Origin: Spirodela intermedia
Taxonomy: Eukaryota > Streptophyta > Magnoliopsida > Alismatales > Araceae
Direction of reading: 5' to 3'
Assembly (NCBI GenBank): GCA_902729315.2
Contig: LR746278.1
Span: 879,001-943,000 of the forward strand
DNA: 64,000 nucleotides
Numbering within the stretch: the stretch's first letter is position 1; every line of letters begins with the position of its first letter. This document shows positions 61,701 to 64,000 of the stretch, piece after piece. A program made the translations under genes and the position numbers. The notes under the pieces were generated by a model that was not told the origin of the DNA, did not search any database, and saw only the letters and a list, made by a program, of their open reading frames with translations.

Positions 61701-64000
61701 TTCCAACTACATATTTCTCCAGCAAGTGAGGAAGCCTTGTGATCTGCAGAATCTTTTGGTGTTTCCCTTTCTTTATTTATCTCCTTGCCATAGTCTCTAT
61801 CTTTCTCCCTCTCATTTTCACATTCCCTTTCTTTCTCCCTACGATCTATAATCACTGGTTCACCTAAACGTCCTTTCAACGAGGATTCTGCCATAACATA
61901 TACAAGATTAGTTTTCAGAAATAACAACAAGAACATGAAGATCAACTATGGCAAGGAGAAAAGTATCTTAGAAGAAGAAATTTAGCATCACAAATGATTT
62001 AAAAGTAACGAAAACCTACTTATACAGAACACTCTATAAAGAAATTCATCTGCATTTAATAGAGATCTCAAAAGGTATTCAAAATAACTGAGAAAGAAAT
62101 GCACCATTTTCAGGGAAAATTAGCCAGATAAGCTTACCTATATTCTCACAAGATGGCAAAAACTTAATAAAACCGTCCACCAAGTCTGGATACTTTCGAA
62201 GGCAATCACCAACCTAAAGAAAAAGAAGAATTAGCTATAGCATAAGATCCGCCGCTACAGAAGGAAGTACGACGTAAATGTTTCCTGGGTGTGCATAACT
62301 TCAAAAAAATGCATTTTAAGGAAGTCCAGTTCCAAAATGAAATAATTTAGAGACTTTGGAGAAAAACAACCAATCGGTGTCCAGCTGTTATGTTAAATAA
62401 TCGATTCCATCAACATGTCTCTTATACTAGGGACACCAGATATACATAACAGCAAAAAACTATAACTTTAAAATATAAAAATTCTAGAAGGATCAGATTT
62501 TAAAAAATCTGTTGTACTCTGTTAATGTAAAAGAATCATAAGATGCTCCTGGTAGAGGAGAGGTTAGTCATATGCCGGTAAAAGTTTCAAATATTGAAGC
62601 ATAAACTTCTTACGGAGACCACTTTTCTCTGATACATTTTGATCAAGCAACAGAACGTCTTAAAAGTATTTCAACCTCACTTTTCCACTGTGCTTCTTTT
62701 CTCTAGTAACTGAGCATATCTCAAACAGAAAGATATTAGCCTGGCTCTTACAGATCGGCATCCAAGAAAAGTTAGGCTCTATAGAAGGATAACAGAGCGT
62801 GTTTATTCAAGGCAGAGTTCATCGTGCCAAAAATGGTGGAAATGGAGGCTGAAACGATGCTTTTTCTATTGATTTTCTCCCAAGAGGATGCAAAGATGCA
62901 AAATCAGAATGCTAGATTTGGAAGAATGAATGTTAATCTATGGAGGAAGAGATAAAGGCACACCATTCATTGTTTTGATCTATTCCATCAGCAGGATAAT
63001 GGCTATTCCTTGTGTGGGGCCTTCTAAGACGTAGTGAAGAAATAAGTGATGAAAGTTGTTGTGAACGATTTAAAATTTTCAATTCTGACCATCAAGTGAA
63101 GTGAAATCTCACTCTTACTCTCAGTTCATTTCCTATTTGAAGTATACATCTAAATCACTTGATGGTCACTTTAAATAGGAAACGAATTGAGAGTGAGAGT
63201 GAGATTTCACTTCACTTGATAGTTTGAATTGAAAAGTTTAAATCGTTCACAACAACTTTCATCACTTATTTCCTCACTACATCTTAGAAGGTCCCACACA
63301 AGGAATAGTCATCATTCTGCTCCTAGATCAGAATAATAATTGGTGTGCCTTTATCTCTTCCCCCATAGATTAGCATAGGGCATGTACTCAATTTGTTGAG
63401 TACATGTCCTATGCTAAATGGATGATAATTTCAAATAGATAAGATTTCAGAGAAAGATAAATGGACAACAGATATGATTTCAATATGAGAAGGAAAAAAA
63501 AAAACAGATTCTAGAAATGCACTGGGGTAAATATGACATTGTACCAGATTCTTCAATTCAGTTCTGCTAATAATTTCCTTGCTATAAAGATGAAGGCATT
63601 TCAGAAACTCCTGGTACGCATCACCATTCAACTTGTCCCTTACTCTCTCAATAAAACTAAACTCTTTTTCAAATTCACCTGCAACGAATGAATATCACAT
63701 TATTCCTCCACTATCAGTTGTCTCCAGAAAACCAAATCTAATGGCCGTACTCAGAAATGGTGTGCCAATAGATCTAGGACAAAATTTTCGAAAAATGACC
63801 GGTTAAAAAGTTATGCATCATTCATGCAAATCTGTCGGTCATGACAGTAATGGACTCACCTTTCAAAGCATTTTTGTCATCGGCAGCATCCGATGCAGAG
63901 AAAGGTCCAAAGTCTTTTGTATTTTCACCACCTGTGTCCATTGGTTCTACAACAGAATAATCAACCCTTTGACAAGATTTCCTCTTCTGCCGCATGTTTT
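56689..64000 (-). CDS. SIN3-like transcriptional corepressor, C-terminal part (5' end beyond window)
   Basis: Sixteen exons: 64000(edge)-63860, 63678-63545, 62213-62138, 61887-61628, 61526-61372, 61098-60971, 60867-60613, 59838-59236, 59066-58972, 58594-58082, 58007-57907, 57828-57690, 57558-57406, 57311-57148, 57058-56947, 56835-56689. About 1058 residues are visible. PAH3 end motifs ([34 protein letters not shown]) are followed by the HDAC-interaction region ([54 protein letters not shown]) and [20 protein letters not shown]. Next come [19 protein letters not shown], an acidic linker, and the C-terminal Sin3 domain ([43 protein letters not shown]). SIN3/SNL proteins scaffold histone deacetylase complexes in the nucleus. 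PAH1 and PAH2 must lie to the right of the window. Confidence 0.93.
58671..58702. repeat. (ATC)n microsatellite in a SIN3 intron
   Basis: About ten ATC units in the intron between exons 59066-58972 and 58594-58082. Confidence 0.9.
62931..63375. mobile_element. Foldback element or MITE-like long inverted repeat in a SIN3 intron
   Basis: Two arms of about 205 bp are imperfect reverse complements. The outer end TTAATCTATGG at about 62933 pairs with CCATAGATTAG at about 63364. Inside, GATAAAGGCACACCA pairs with TGGTGTGCCTTTATC, and GTGAACGATTTAAA with its complement near 63240. The centre is about 63145-63175. No coding capacity was seen. The terminal inverted repeats suggest a MITE or foldback element; a target-site duplication could not be fixed. 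Confidence 0.8.
63372..63415. repeat. 44-bp palindrome adjoining the foldback element
   Basis: Arms 63372-63391 and 63396-63415 pair at 19 of 20 positions around a TTTG loop. Its left end overlaps the last bases of the foldback element. Confidence 0.9.

Overview
The window is nuclear DNA of a flowering plant. Genes carry many GT-AG introns, TDY-type MAPK, MOTHER-OF-FT, MIZ1 and GEX3 families are present, and intergenic DNA is AT-rich with very long GA/CT microsatellites and decayed retroelements. Some genes are GC-rich with few introns (MFT, kinesin-8, MIZ1). Others have AT-rich introns and many small exons. This mix resembles monocots or early-diverging angiosperms, but the species cannot be fixed from sequence alone. 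All gene models were built by hand from splice sites, reading phase and remembered family motifs; phases close at every junction listed.

Layout. 1.5-1.9 kb (+): last two exons of a proteasome-maturation factor (UMP1). 2.5-7.6 kb (-): plastid-type S-layer-homology/coiled-coil membrane protein, divergent from 8.0-13.1 kb (+) eIF2B delta. 14.4-18.5 kb (-): conserved plant protein of unknown function, directly downstream of 19.5-23.1 kb (-), a TDY-class MAP kinase domain with degenerate catalytic motifs; the two can be joined in frame as one gene. 24.4-27.5 kb (-): WEE1 kinase. 27.7-28.5 kb (+): broken pentatricopeptide-repeat copy. 28.5-34.4 kb: AT-rich gene desert with LINE remnants. 34.8-35.8 kb (+): MFT-like PEBP gene. 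35.8-39.4 kb: intergenic with two large GA tracts. 39.4-42.4 kb (+): kinesin-8. 43.4-44.1 kb (-): MIZ1-like DUF617 gene. 45.2-47.7 kb (-): ZCCHC8-like PSP/zinc-knuckle protein. 49.9-50.7 kb (-): unrecognised membrane protein with unresolved start. 51.5-55.4 kb (-): GEX3. 56.7-64.0 kb (-): SIN3-like corepressor, its N-terminal PAH half beyond the right edge.

The neighbours are ordinary unlinked plant genes and do not form a pathway. The most unusual locus is 14.4-23.1 kb. The MAPK domain has lost the DFG aspartate (NFN) and the activation-loop threonine (NDY), lacks the usual TDY-MAPK tail, and its last conserved exon splices in phase into a different conserved protein. Other structure of note: a 445-bp foldback plus an adjacent 44-bp palindrome in a SIN3 intron, a perfect 25-bp hairpin in an SLH-gene intron, and an inverted 25-bp copy of MAPK exon 1 upstream of the MAPK gene.
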